Both the position numbers and the translations under genes were made by a program. This document shows positions 48,659 through 60,154 of a stretch of DNA of 64,000 bases, one piece after another. The notes under the pieces are model-generated. The model was given only the letters and a program-made list of their open reading frames with translations. It was not told the DNA's origin and ran no database searches. Source of the DNA: Opeltia flavorubescens. Its lineage: Eukaryota; Ascomycota; Lecanoromycetes; Teloschistales; Teloschistaceae. Location: NCBI GenBank assembly GCA_000442125.1, contig KE546971.1:1366583-1430582 (forward strand). Reading direction: 5' to 3'. The stretch's first letter is position 1. Every line of letters begins with the position of its first letter.

Positions 48659-49227
48659 GCCCTCGTATTCGCATGTCTCAACCAACACTAAGGAGGTGGG
48701 TCGTACGAAGTAGGCGAGCCTAGTGGAAGCGTCGCACGAGTTTTTCGCGTGAGGGGAGATGAAGAGTATTGGGGACTAATGATGCTAGTTTGTGTTACCA
48801 TGAGGAAGGTGGAGATGCAACGCTCATATTACATTTTGTTCAAACAGAAGAACCGAGTCCATGATAGGGGGAGAAGTCCTCCTGCATTATTGCTCCAGAC
48901 GCAAGGCTACTGCATGGAAAACCCGAGTGCTGGCTTCATCGATTCAACGAGCGGTCGCATAGCGCCGGGATGAGCTTCGTCCGCGTCTAATGACGAGACT
49001 TGCGCCACGCGATTTGATATCGGGGACTCGGGCGAGTCGGGGTGGAGAAGTAGCAGTCACGACTACGACTGCTCGTTTAGGAGCCAGGGCATGTGAGAAT
49101 TTACAAATAAAGTATCAGCATTCCTGTCCTTATTCTTCCTTGTCTCTCCTTCAACAACTTCCTTTCAGTGTTGGTAGACACACTGTATTCCACTTCTCCA
49201 CTCCCTCTTAACTATTACCCTTTCATA
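48659..49227. promoter_or_regulatory. Upstream region of MFS transporter
   Basis: Runs from the right target duplication to the transporter ATG. The final 100 bp are pyrimidine-rich leader. No other gene is seen. Confidence 0.45.
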
Positions 49228-51152
49228 ATGAGACTACCCTTTTTCAAGCGAAATGCTTCACCTGTAGACAAAATTCAAACCCCATCAGAAGCAGCTTCAG
49301 ACTCCTCCGTCTCCAGGCATGGAAATCTTAATGAGAAGCCTTTGTCAGCCACTCCGCCCTTACGCAATGATGGAGCTGCTGCAGAGAAAGTCATAGAGAC
49401 GACACCAGTTCAAGAGGCAGAGGCGATGGACAAGCTGTCTGACGAGGTCGAGTATCCTTCTGGAGCCAAGCTCGCCATCATCACAATTTCACTATGCCTA
49501 AGTGTCTTATTGATGGCACTGGACAACACCATTATTGCCACTGCCATTCCGAAGATCACAGATGACTTCAACTCCCTGAACGACGTCGGCTGGTATGGAT
49601 CAGCGTATCTGCTCACCACCTGTGCCTTCCAGCTTCTCTTCGGCAAGTTTTACACATTCTTCAGTATCAAATGGGTCTACCTAGTCGCCATTGGGATCTT
49701 TGAAGTCGGCTCCCTTGTATGCGGCGCGGCCCCAAATTCTGTCGCCCTGATTATTGGAAGGGCCATTGCTGGTATAGGTTCCGCCGGTATCTTCGCTGGA
49801 GCATTGGTAATCGTCGCCTACACGGTTCCCCTCCGCCAGCGTCCCATCTACACTGGAATCATTGGCGCCATGTATGGCATAGCTTCTGTCGCTGGACCGC
49901 TTATGGGCGGTGCTTTTACCGACCATGTTTCCTGGCGTTGGTGCTTTTACATTAATCTACGTAAGTGATGCTTCGAACTTGGCAGGCTTGAAATGGGGGT
50001 ACTAACGTTGCGGTTTCTCAGCATTGGGAGCAGTGACAATTGTCGGTATCGCCATCTTCTTCAAGTCACCCAAGCGTGAGAAACAAGCATCAATCGGGTT
50101 TCAAGAACGTTTCAAGCAATTTGACCCCATCGGAACCTCACTTTTCATGCCCGCCATCATTTGTCTCTTGCTGGCGTTGCAATGGGGAGGTTCGCAATAT
50201 GCATGGGGAAATGGTCAGTCCCACAATCTCAAAAGCTAATTGTGGGTTCATTGCTGATCTATTTCTAAGGACGGATCATCGCTCTCTTTGTCATCGCCGG
50301 CATCTTGGCAATTGGCTTCGCAATCGTGCAGTTTCGACAAGGTGATAACGCAACTATCCCAATTCGTATCGTAAAACAACGCAGTATGGCGACAGCGGCA
50401 TGGTTCACGTTCTGTTTGGGAGCCTCGTTCTTCGTTCTAATCTATTTCGTTCCCATCTGGTTCCAGGCCATCAAGGGGGTTTCGGCGACTAAGTCGGGCA
50501 TTATGGTATTGCCGATGATCCTGAGTCTGGTCTTGATATCGGTGATCTCTGGAGCTGGCGTGACAACACTTGGCTACTACTCGCCTTTCATGATCATCTC
50601 ATCGGTTCTTATGGCAATAGGAGTTGGACTGATGAGCACATGGACCACGAGCACGAATCATTCCATGTGGATTGGATATCAAGCCATATACGGATTGGGA
50701 ATCGGGTTTGGCATGCAGCAACCGTAAGTTCACTTCCTCTCCTTTCATGCTTTATTTCCACTAATGATGCCCGTAGCCTTATAGCCGCACAAACTGTCCT
50801 TCCTCTTGACGATGTACCGGTTGGTACGACCATCATCATCTTCGTTCAGACACTCGGTGGGGCCTTGTTCATCTCGGTAGCACAGAACATTTTCACCAAC
50901 CGCCTGATTAAAAACCTCATCGCCGATGTACCCTCCGTGGATCCATCAATAGTCCTTCATAGCGGAGCGACAAACCTCAGGGAAGCCGTTCAAGATGCCG
51001 CCTCACTCGACGGTGTTTTGCGGGCGTATAACTCGGCAATCACGCAGACCTTCTACGTTTCCGTTGCCATGGCGGCTTTTTCAATTATAGGATCAGCACT
51101 CATCGAGTGGAAGTCTGTCAAAGGCAAAAAGGTCGAGACTGTTGCAGCATGA
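49228..51152 (+). CDS. MFS transporter, DHA2/14-TM drug efflux type
   Basis: Plasma-membrane H+ antiporter family exporting drugs or secondary metabolites. Exons 49228-49960, 50022-50213, 50270-50723 and 50777-51152 join in phase to 584 residues. A polar N terminus of about 75 residues is followed by many hydrophobic helices. Motifs include [20 protein letters not shown] at helix 1, [20 protein letters not shown] at helix 2, [39 protein letters not shown] (motif C region), [19 protein letters not shown], and the late [18 protein letters not shown]. These are typical of the aflT-like 14-TM class. No biosynthetic genes surround it, so the substrate is unknown. An inverted-repeat transposon sits about 570 bp upstream of its start. 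Confidence 0.92.
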
Positions 51153-51602
51153 TCCACTGTTCGCCTTGCTTCCCACTTCAAGTTCGTGTTCAAGGACACT
51201 CCCGCTTCGGGAGCTTTTTGAGATACCCAGTATATATTTTTAAAGTCTTTATCTTCTAATTTATTTTGCTTGCAATTTGATCTTGTTGGCATGATCGAGC
51301 AGCTTGAAGAACGATATTAGGCTACAGAGAAACAACTGCTCATGATGTGGAACAGCCCAGAATGAGCAGCGATCCATCTGGCTACCATATCAGTACATTT
51401 TATCTTACTATGACATGCACGTGACTAGTGTTGCAGTAATTGCCCGCAATGTTCAAGCCATGATTTTCAACGCTCAACTAGGTAAAATGCGGTCTGCTGG
51501 CTAGCTGAAATGTATGCCCCAACTCAATGGGTCCCTCGCGTGTTTTCGTCAACTCTGATCTTTGAACTTACCTAATAATCTAGCTCCCTTTCCACAGTAA
51601 TC
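51153..51602. other. Intergenic, transporter 3' end and phosphomannomutase promoter
   Basis: 450 bp in tandem orientation with no open frame of note. A hairpin with GAGTGTCC-like arms is not convincing. Confidence 0.4.
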
Positions 51603-52552
51603 ATGGCACAGGCAGCCAGCATCTACCCTCCCCTCGAAGACCGCCCAGTAAAAGAAACAATATGCTTATTCGATGTGGATGGTACCCTGACACCAGCTCG
51701 CGGGGTACGTAGCACAACCAACAACTCCCTAATCTTCTAGAGCATCTTCATTGAAACTATACAATAGGATGCTACACCACAGATGCTCCAACTCCTTTCC
51801 GCCCTTCGTCACAAATGTGCCATTGGCTTCGTTGGCGGATCCGACCTCATCAAGCAGCAAGAGCAGCTCGGCACACCCGCAATACCCGTGATTTCCCTTT
51901 TCGACTTTTGCTTTTCTGAGAACGGTCTTACGGCGTATCGATTGGGGCAGCAATTGGCGAGTCAGAGCTTCATTGGGTGGTTAGGGGAGGACAAGTATAA
52001 GCATTTGGTGAACTTTTGCCTACGGTACATCAGCGAGATCGATTGCCCGGTGAAGAGGGGCACGTTTGTGGAATTCAGGTATGGGTTTTTTGACCGACGA
52101 CCGGTCAAGGAAGCTTCCACCCTTTCCGAGGTTCAAAAGGCTGACTGTATGATGCTAGAAATGGTATGATCAACGTTTCCCCCGTCGGCCGCAATGCCAC
52201 CAACCAAGAACGCAACGACTTCAATAAATTCGATAACGAGCACAAAATACGTGAGAAGTTTGTTGCGGTCCTGAAAGAGAAATTTTCCGACTTCGGTCTC
52301 ACGTTTTCGATCGGAGGTCAGATTTCCTTTGATGTCTTTCCTGCTGGCTGGGATAAGACATACTGTCTACAGCATATTGAATCAGAAAAGAAGATCAGCG
52401 GGGTGGACTACAAAACCATACATTTCTTCGGCGACAAGACGGATAAAGGGGGTAATGATTATGAGATATATGAGGACAAGAGGACCGTGGGCCATTCAGT
52501 GAAGAACCCGGAGGAAACGATGAAGATACTCAAGGAGATGTTTGGGTTGTAG
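51603..52552 (+). CDS. SEC53: Phosphomannomutase
   Basis: Converts mannose-6-phosphate to mannose-1-phosphate in the cytosol, feeding GDP-mannose for glycosylation and cell-wall mannan. Exons 51603-51704, 51768-52078 and 52159-52552 give 268 residues, a normal PMM length. The HAD nucleophile motif [11 protein letters not shown] is near residue 25. Further marks are [43 protein letters not shown] across the second junction, [19 protein letters not shown], and [17 protein letters not shown]. All expected catalytic and metal-binding regions are present. Confidence 0.95.
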
Positions 52553-52858
52553 AGAGCCGGGCTGAGAGGGTAGGTTGCGGGATAGACAAAAGTTATGAGG
52601 AATTTTAGAGGAGGTGCTTTTGCTTTGCATATCATTGGCATTAGACACGACAAAAGTGGGCCTCTCGTTCAATCGATGTATGACTCTCAAGAAGGGGGTA
52701 TACTGCTACACCAATAGCATGCCCACTGCCGTGGGTCCTCATAAGTAATGTCCCTCAAAAGCAGCCATTTGCTTGAGCCCATACCTCTTATCCCCAACTC
52801 CCGTAAACCTTAACCTGTGCACCGAAACCGAGAATTCTATCCTTTCACAGCCATACAT
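52553..52858. other. Convergent 3' regions
   Basis: 306 bp between the phosphomannomutase stop and the FMP32 stop. Nothing else is recognised. Confidence 0.5.
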
Positions 52859-53823
52859 CTATCTTAACAACCTCCAAGCACCCAGAAGTAACGCTGCTGC
52901 ACCCGTACAAACACCCACCAACCATTGCAATGTACTAAATTTGACACCCTCCACCCTCTCCCTCAGCCCAGCAACCTCTTGCTCGATCCTGGTTTCCGTC
53001 TCTTTGATCTTCAATTCCTGCCCCTTGGCCTCCTCCCTAATCCGTCCCTTTTCCAGATTCAGATCCAATCTCACGCTCGCTTGTGCGCGGCTGACCTCAT
53101 CGCGGAGGCGCGAATTCAACTTTGCAATGTCGTTGGAGAGGCGCTCGTGGGAAGCGAGTGTCACGGAGGTGTCGCTTGAGTCCATGGCTAGGAGCTCAGA
53201 GCGGAGTTTGGTAAAATCAACTTTTTGGGTGTAGGTGCTGCGGTCAGCATCTGAGATCGAAGAGTGTCAGCTGCCTGATCGCTATGTATGCAAATCATAG
53301 ACCGAAATCTTGATTCGGTGGGGGAAGAAATGGGAAGAAAATAACCTTCACGCAAGACCATTGTCCTTGTTAGGTTCTGGATAGACTCCTCGATCACATC
53401 GGACAGGACGAGCATCATGGCTTTTGATTGTTCTTCTGAAAAGCCCTCATCGTTCAGTCGTTGTACGAATTTAAGGGTATCAAAGTGATGGTCGCGGAAA
53501 AGGAAGGATGTGGTGGAAAATGGGTGCTGGGAAACAATGCTGAAAGCGGCGCGGAGAGGGTTGGGCGCATTGGTGATGCCTGAGGATTGTCGAGGTCGGG
53601 CTTGAGCATTGTGTATTTTGGATATCCAGGGACTGGGTTTCCTTCTGTCTTGATCATACCAGGGCTGCGCGATGGAGGTGAAAGTCCGGTGAGAAGGACG
53701 GTTGAATGTGGGTTGGGTCGGCAGCGGATGGTTGAACTGTGATGTAAGAGCGAATGTACGGGGTATTGTTGTCTTCCATGTTATCTGAGGAAGCAGGAAG
53801 CGCGGTATAGAAGACTTTGCCAT
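52859..53823 (-). CDS. FMP32: Mitochondrial FMP32/CCDC90-type (DUF1640) protein
   Basis: Exons 53823-53346 and 53250-52859 give 289 residues. The N terminus is Arg/Ser/Thr-rich and free of acidic residues for about 60 positions, a plausible mitochondrial targeting peptide. The DUF1640 core begins HHFDTLKFVQRLNDEGFSEE and QSKAMMLVLSDVIEESI. A long coiled coil follows (LNSRLRDEVSRAQASVRLDL through IKETETRIEQEVAGLRERVE), then one hydrophobic segment (VGVCTGAAALLLGAW) and a short end. The family spans the inner membrane; human relatives are MCUR1 and CCDC90B, and yeast FMP32 is linked to cytochrome oxidase assembly. The gene is convergent with phosphomannomutase. Confidence 0.9.
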
Positions 53824-55345
53824 GTTACTTGGAATATCTGGGAGCCTGTCGTTCCTCTATTCCACACTGTGTTGGAAAGCCAGAGGAAGGTCTTGGCGAC
53901 TTCATGATCTCGGTTCCGAAGTTCCCGAAGTCCCCGAAGTTTCTCGGCAACGGCACTCTAAAGATCGTAAATATATACAGCTTTGCAGGCGAGATTAGAA
54001 ATTTTTTAACTGCGAAGTACATGCATACGACTCGACCATGCTCACCAGCTGCAGAATCTGCCTACTTCCATCCATCTATGAAGTTCTGCGTATCAATCTT
54101 CGGATCAGCTACTCCATAGGGGCGAGTCATGCTACCGAAGAAACTAATATTAAACTCGCTCAAAGCAGGCATTTAGTAGCGACTTATGCGACTTCTTTTC
54201 TCCACTTTTGCTACTAATTACAGAGATCTATTGAATGTTTGCAAAGTCTTAAGCCACACTTCCACATGACATGTCGTGCAGCAAAGCTCACCAGCGAAGG
54301 CCACTTTGCTGTATTCAATTACTTCGAGACTGCTTTTCCATCGTGGACTTCAAAGCCAAATAATGACCAAGTGGCGTCGAAGTACTTGCCGTCTTCCTAC
54401 ATGTCTATACGGTTTCATAGTAGGGTCCCGATGCAGTCAAGGTCTAGTACTTTCGCAATTCCTCAGCCGGTTGCACCGTGCTTACAACTGTTTTAGCTTC
54501 GGATTACGGTAGCCACTCATCTATCTTCATTACCCCCCCTCACCTTCGCGCCGACCTGCAATGCATGAAGCTTGCAGATCACTTCTCCTACTCGCCCAAT
54601 CAGCTTCTGGATGCTGCACAGCATCACTACGGGTACCTCTCATCTTTCGGAGGCTAGCCGCCGTGATCTTGCCTTCGCATTGGCATTTCACTTTCCCAGC
54701 ATCGAAACTGCGCAAAATGCGTAGTATCATCGGTAGATACAGGAGGCAGAATGGCAGATTCACCAAAAGAAATCACTAGAGGTCGATGAGCTTCCCTCGC
54801 TCGAGATGAAGATTATGTGGTGTGGAATGGACTGAAGGTGCAGGTGCCAAGTGCAAGCGCCGAGTATTACTGGCTAGAGGTGGGTGTACCTATTTCTGGA
54901 GCTGCTTCAATCTGCACCGCGACCTATCACCACCCTCCCCCACAGAAGCCCTATGGCTTGACGCCCAAGCCTAAATATTCAGGATGAATCCCCCTTCAAG
55001 ACCTGGCGCTTTTTCATACCGTTCGTCACACAGCAGCATTGCGAAACCGACTGTGCCAAGACGACCCTCTCTCTTCTGCCGGCCTTTCTTGTCACTGGCA
55101 TCACCTGGGCGCTTGAAAAGCAGCACAGGGCCTACCTACCCGCCCATCTTGAAGCTTTCTGACCACACCGTTTTCTTTTCTTTCTAAAAGTCTGGCACAC
55201 GTGTTTCTCTCCTCTTCTTTCTTTCTCACCTTTCTCAACACCATCGCTGCAGGCCAGGAAAGAGAACAACTTCAGTAAACTCTTGCTATCTCGGTTGTTA
55301 GACTTTTTCGCCTATTCTCACGTCAGCGCGGGATCGCCAACTAGC
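53824..55345. promoter_or_regulatory. Divergent intergenic region with a 9-bp triplication
   Basis: About 1.5 kb between divergent starts. Three near-identical 9-mers (N-CCCGAAGT type) lie in tandem at about 53914-53941. The right third is pyrimidine-rich, like a fungal leader. No gene is seen. Confidence 0.45.
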
Positions 55346-56997
55346 ATGTCGGACGACCATCATCCGATCTTACACAGCCGCGAAGAAAAACCGACATCGA
55401 GGGACGACGAGAAGGATCCCCGCATCCTTGTGAGAACGCGGACGTCGTCCAGCTCCTCATCTGGACTTTCTCTTAAGACGCCGCGAACAGCTCGCTTTGC
55501 CGAAGCCACATCTGTCAATTCACCCATCGATCCGACCACCAACGGACGCTCTCCCTTTGCGGATCCTCCCATGAACACAAGACATCTCATGCCTCAACCA
55601 CAGCCTTCAGACGTGGGATTCGGCTATGTCGCTGACAATCAACCTTCTAAGCATTCGTCTTACGTGGGAGTTGAAGTCCCCTTGACCCCGAATTCTCCTC
55701 TGAAGAGCGCTTTGAAACCTCCAGGAACGCCAGGACGTTTGAATCCTCTGAGCCCAACATTTCGAGAGGAACAGATCTTGGAAAAGCATGAAGAGAAAGC
55801 GGAAAAAGAGAACGCAAGAGATCTGGTAAGAATTCCATCATCTGTGAAGACAATTACGGGAAATCGCTAACACACGGGTGCAGAAAACCAAGACTCGTGT
55901 ACGGATGGCCAAGATGTGTCTTCGAGGTGTCAGTTTCAGCTGTAGTCTTATCGTCCTAGCAATGATTTCCGCCACCTTCACTATCTTTAACGCTACCAAA
56001 AACCTACCTCCACGTGGTAAATCGACTGCCTGGGCCCCAAATCAAAAGATATGGCCTCAAATCACAATGCTCTGCATCGCTTGCGTCTCGATGGCTATGG
56101 CGATTGGCATTTTGTATGCATACTGGAGGGGCGGTCATAGGCGAGCCGAGAAAGCTGCGGTCTACTACACCGCCTTTGCTATCGGCTTTTTCGTCTTCAG
56201 CATTGTCATGTGGGCCATTGGTGCTGCTGTACTCAATCAAAGCAAGCAAACTGGCAACAGCAAGGACATGTGGGGCTGGTCCTGTAAGGAGGGCAAGCGA
56301 AAGGAACTCTACCAAAACGACGTGGACTATGGCGTCGTCTGCAGAATGCAGGTGAGCACCTTATATCGCAATCACTCTGATTGATTTCTGGCTAACCTGC
56401 TACAAGCATTGGTCCCTTATCTGCGCCTTGATTGAAATCATCATTGAAATCATCACCATAGCCATCTACGGCGTCGTCTTCTACCGCTACTACACCAAAC
56501 GTCGTCTCCACAAATCCATGGATCTCCGCGACCGTGCCCGCTCAGACCTTTACCTCGCTCAATTGCGCTCTCAATCTGCACCCAATACTCCCGGCTTCCA
56601 GAAGACGCCCATGTCACCTTCATTTCCCTCCCACCTTCACGACGACCCTGTCAACCAAGCCGAAAACGGCGAACACTACGGAACCCAGTATGCAGAGAAA
56701 CGCCAGTCCTCCTTCACCCAACCGAAACCATTTACACTCCAACCCCCACCAATTCGCGTCCAGCACGCTACGCCGGCGCTGTCGCAGGACGGGTTCGAGC
56801 CCATACCTGAAGCGAAACCCCAGGAGCACGTTCCGGCTGCGCCGGGTGAACAGACTTATGCTGCAGTCCCTATCCCGGGTGCTTATGCCAGTCCACTGGC
56901 GAGTCCCAGCTTTCAACCAAATGGGCATCAGAGTTTGAATCTGGGGCCAGGGCATGCGGTGACGACGGATGAGACAAGGCCTTTGAGCTACAGATAA
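55346..56997 (+). CDS. Predicted four-TM membrane protein, fungal-specific
   Basis: Exons 55346-55825, 55884-56351 and 56407-56997 join in phase to 512 residues. A disordered Ser/Thr/Pro N terminus of about 160 residues (LTPNSPLKSALKPPGTPGRL) leads to four hydrophobic helices: SCSLIVLAMISATFTIF, MLCIACVSMAMAIGILY, YTAFAIGFFVFSIVMWAIGA and, across the second intron, ICALIEIIIEIITIAIYGVV. Two extramembrane Cys (WSCKEGK, GVVCRMQ) lie between helices 3 and 4. The C-terminal 180 residues are a cytosolic-looking Pro/Gln-rich tail after YYTKRRLHKSMDLRDRARSD. It resembles an uncharacterised family of filamentous ascomycetes with a tetraspan (MARVEL/SUR7-like) layout. No function is known to me. Confidence 0.83.
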
Positions 56998-58524
56998 GGA
57001 GTCAGGCGGCACGCGTGTCTCTTGTTTATATATATCGCATTCGAAATGCGCAGACCTTTTTCTTTTCTTACCATCGTTCCTGGGATGTGTCTCATCGCTC
57101 TCTTCTTACGTTTTCATCCTTTCATCGCATATATTTCTGGTGGGTGGGGTGTTTGGGGGAATCGTACGTTACTGTGTATGAGAATCTTGCTGGAGAGAAA
57201 TGGAGTGCATCGCATCGATGTTCCTCTCATAATCTAGATTCTACCAGGGCAGAATCAAAGAAATCATATCAAAATTACCGAAAGTGTCTGTATGTGTACA
57301 CTCTTGTTCGATGATCGTGCTGTGCCAATCTCAATCGCCCAATGTCTCATTTCTTCAATCATTCCTATCCATCCACCCATCATCCCTTCCTTTATTGTAG
57401 AGACCAAAAGCGGTCGTCATAGAGGCCCAGGTCCCTGTCTACGAATGCTCTTGTGTTGGTACTATACCCCCTTCGTCTTCTTCTTCTCTTCTTCAACACA
57501 TTGAGAATTCGCTGTTCACCCGTTCTTAGAGGCCGGTCCGATCAATCAATATCGCATGCCCGATCCATCTATACTTATAGACTTAACTAGAAGAACGTAA
57601 TCTTCTCGAAGAACGGGCACGGCAGAGGGGAGAACCTACCCTCCAAGTGAGGCGACCTATGAGTCGTTTGTTTCCACAAAGGAGAAGGGGGAGAAGAACC
57701 CGCCACCAGAAAAGATGAATTACGCCATCTCCAATAAAATTGAGGCGATTGAGATTTACAACGCGTGTCGATAGGGGACTATCCTCCAGTAGGCAGAGGG
57801 AGGTCCGGAAATGGGAGGGAAGTGCTTGACGACGACGGAGTGTCAGACACAGGCGTACGTATGTCCACCGCATGAGGAGAGAGAACGATCGATCTACGCC
57901 TCCTCCTACGAAGAAATAGACAGACTGTTTCGTAGCAAAAAGGAAATGGGTCCGTCAGTAGGTGGTGATTGGGAAAACGGTATAACTTGTACAAGAAAAA
58001 GTAAGACATAGTGACAAAAGGTTGTCACCTGACAATATCCAAGGAATTGCAGGCTGTCATGAGAATTTTGTACCATATTGATTTAATCCGATATGCTCAC
58101 GGGATTGAAAAGGATGATTTGTTTGATGATGCTACGTAACTCTCAATACTGTCTAAAATTATTGATACTGACTGTCGCAGCTGTCAGAAAACAAATATCT
58201 GCCGTAATTCAGGATGCCCAATAGGCTACATGCCGCCGAAGGTCTTTTGTCTTTCTTCTCCCATTGCCTATCGACATGTAACATGTGTAATATTAGCATG
58301 AATAATGATGTCAAGGATAACAAATTCTTGCCCGCAAGTCAAATCCTGGAGTGTTTGAGTAACAGAAATTCAAATAGCCAACTTCTCGCCGTGCCCAACT
58401 CCCATTAACCATGCTTTAGCTGGATCCTATTTTGAATAAGATGTTCAACTGATACCACAAGCTCGAAATACTGTCAAGATCAGTCATACAATCGGATGAG
58501 AGGAGTCGTTCAACTCACCTCCCA
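56998..58524. other. Convergent intergenic region without a gene
   Basis: About 1.5 kb, T-rich and pyrimidine-rich in parts, with only short overlapping frames. It holds the two 3' ends. I see no RNA gene or repeat. Confidence 0.45.
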
Positions 58525-60033
58525 TCACGCCTTCGCCTTCCCTTTCCCTCTCCCTCTCCCCTTGCTCTTCTCTTGCTTCCCCAATCGCCCCTTACGTGGA
58601 GTATCTACTCCACCTCGCGACCTAGCAGGAGGAAAGAGCGAGGTATCAATGGTTGGACTAGGCGGATGCCAAAAAACCGTGCCACGGTAGCCTTCCGGCA
58701 CAGGATTTCTAGTTGGCCATAAATGAACAGGTAGTTTCATGATTTCGTTCATAATCTCCTGATGATTTCCGTGCGTGGGTACAACGGGCCGGTTATGAGT
58801 TTGCTGAGTGCGNATGTTTCCGGTGAGACGAAGAGAGTTTATGGTGGGAAGGACTTTGACCATAGTTCTAGGATTTTCTGTAAAGATATTGTCCAGTGTG
58901 GGCGGCTCATAAAAGTTTACGCCCATGAGCTCTTTACGAATCTCATAGGCCTGCACCTGCAGGATGGCATCCTCGGTCGTTATTTGGTGGAGATTGAGAT
59001 AGACATTCTTAAGGTAATCCAGGTTCATAAATGCATAGAGAGGCTGCATCCAACCTGCCAAAGGACCCATTTCGAATGGGATATCATGGATTGTTAGGTC
59101 AATAGCAAGTGTATAAAGACCTGTACACTGATCCCGGATTTGGAAACATAACTTCTGCCAACAGCGATCGTGCGAGTCTTTCCAAGCCTGGTTGATCATA
59201 TGACATGGATTTCCTGCAGTGTGGTGGACTATGTGAAGTGTACGGAGTATTGACCGGGTCTTAAACCGAAGGCTGTCCAGGAATCTTCGTAATGGTGCCA
59301 TTGATTGGAAAAAGAAGTCGTTCTGCCCGTAGAACATTGGAGTAGTCTCTTCATTAACCTTCTTGCTGACAAGGAGAAGAGATGCCTGGCTAGGAGAGAG
59401 GCTGAAAGGGGGGATCGCTTTGTCCATATACAAGCGTTTTGGAAGATCAAAGAGTCGACGACGTTCACCATGTCGAGCAGTGAGGCCGGGGCCGGAAGCA
59501 ACGATACTGAGTGGTAGGAAGTATGTAAGTTCCTTTGGACGCTTCTCAAATTTGCTCTCACGTGGAATGAACTTAATACCATACTTGCGGCGAGGCATAG
59601 CGTAATTGTAGATGATATTACGGATTTCGGACGGGAGGCTGAGAAAGGTTGTAGGCTCCTTAGACGTTTGCTTGGCTGGTAAGCGAACGACAACGCGGTT
59701 GGGATTCTGCAATGCCTTTGGCAACGACGTAGGGGTGGGATTAGGCTGAGTGAAGCTAAATGGTAGCTTCTTTGGAGAATCGGAAGCCTGGCATGGCAAT
59801 CGGACAACAGCAAGCTTGTGAGAGGGACATTTGACGGTTCCTGACTTGTCTGGGCCAGAATGAGGCTTCTGAATGGCGGTGCCAACGTTGCTTGCAGATA
59901 GCTTTGAACCAGGGTTAGCTGATGCCAGCTTGCTTCTAGGAAGAACAGCTTTCTTTGCTGTTTCAACCATTTTCTCGATTTGAGCCTTCTTCCCTATTTG
60001 ACCCTTTCTAGGGCCATTTCGTTTGGGCGGCAT
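58525..60033 (-). CDS. DUF7730/F-box-like fungal protein
   Basis: An intronless frame of 502 residues from the ATG at 60033. A basic, disordered N terminus (MPPKRNGPRKGQIGKKAQIE) precedes FLSLPSEIRNIIYNYAMPRR, the F-box-like helix seen in many fungal orphan proteins. Then come LLLVSKKVNEETTPMFYGQN and FLDSLRFKTRSILRTLHIVH, the pattern of the DUF7730 domain (about residues 130-400). The C terminus ends in Lys/Gly/Arg repeats (KGRGRGKGKAKA). This family is expanded and fast-evolving in ascomycetes and its role is unknown, perhaps substrate recognition. An N at 58813 leaves one codon open. The frame continues upstream without ATG. Confidence 0.8.
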   Translation of the reverse strand: MPPKRNGPRKGQIGKKAQIEKMVETAKKAVLPRSKLASANPGSKLSASNVGTAIQKPHSGPDKSGTVKCPSHKLAVVRLPCQASDSPKKLPFSFTQPNPTPTSLPKALQNPNRVVVRLPAKQTSKEPTTFLSLPSEIRNIIYNYAMPRRKYGIKFIPRESKFEKRPKELTYFLPLSIVASGPGLTARHGERRRLFDLPKRLYMDKAIPPFSLSPSQASLLLVSKKVNEETTPMFYGQNDFFFQSMAPLRRFLDSLRFKTRSILRTLHIVHHTAGNPCHMINQAWKDSHDRCWQKLCFQIRDQCTGLYTLAIDLTIHDIPFEMGPLAGWMQPLYAFMNLDYLKNVYLNLHQITTEDAILQVQAYEIRKELMGVNFYEPPTLDNIFTENPRTMVKVLPTINSLRLTGNXRTQQTHNRPVVPTHGNHQEIMNEIMKLPVHLWPTRNPVPEGYRGTVFWHPPSPTIDTSLFPPARSRGGVDTPRKGRLGKQEKSKGRGRGKGKAKA

Positions 60034-60060
60034 ATTGCCAGGAGGCTGTTGAGGACGTGG

Positions 60061-60154
60061 AAACTTGCTCAAAGGAGAAGACGAGGTAGCGGATGTGATA
60101 GGTAGAGTAGATAGGTGTTGAGTATGTGGGAAACTTGCTCAAAGGAGAAGACGA
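60061..60154. repeat. 24-bp direct repeat upstream of the DUF7730-like gene
   Basis: The 24-mer beginning AAACTTGCTCAAAGGAGAAG occurs exactly at 60061-60084 and 60131-60154, a 70-bp spacing. It sits just upstream of the start codon on the minus strand and looks like a recent segmental duplication of the leader. Confidence 0.85.

Noticed and set aside
59229-59966. 245-codon minus-strand frame within the DUF7730-like gene
   Set aside because: It runs on the same strand in another phase, with a Ser/Leu-rich composition typical of a shadow frame. The 502-residue frame has the F-box-like motif.
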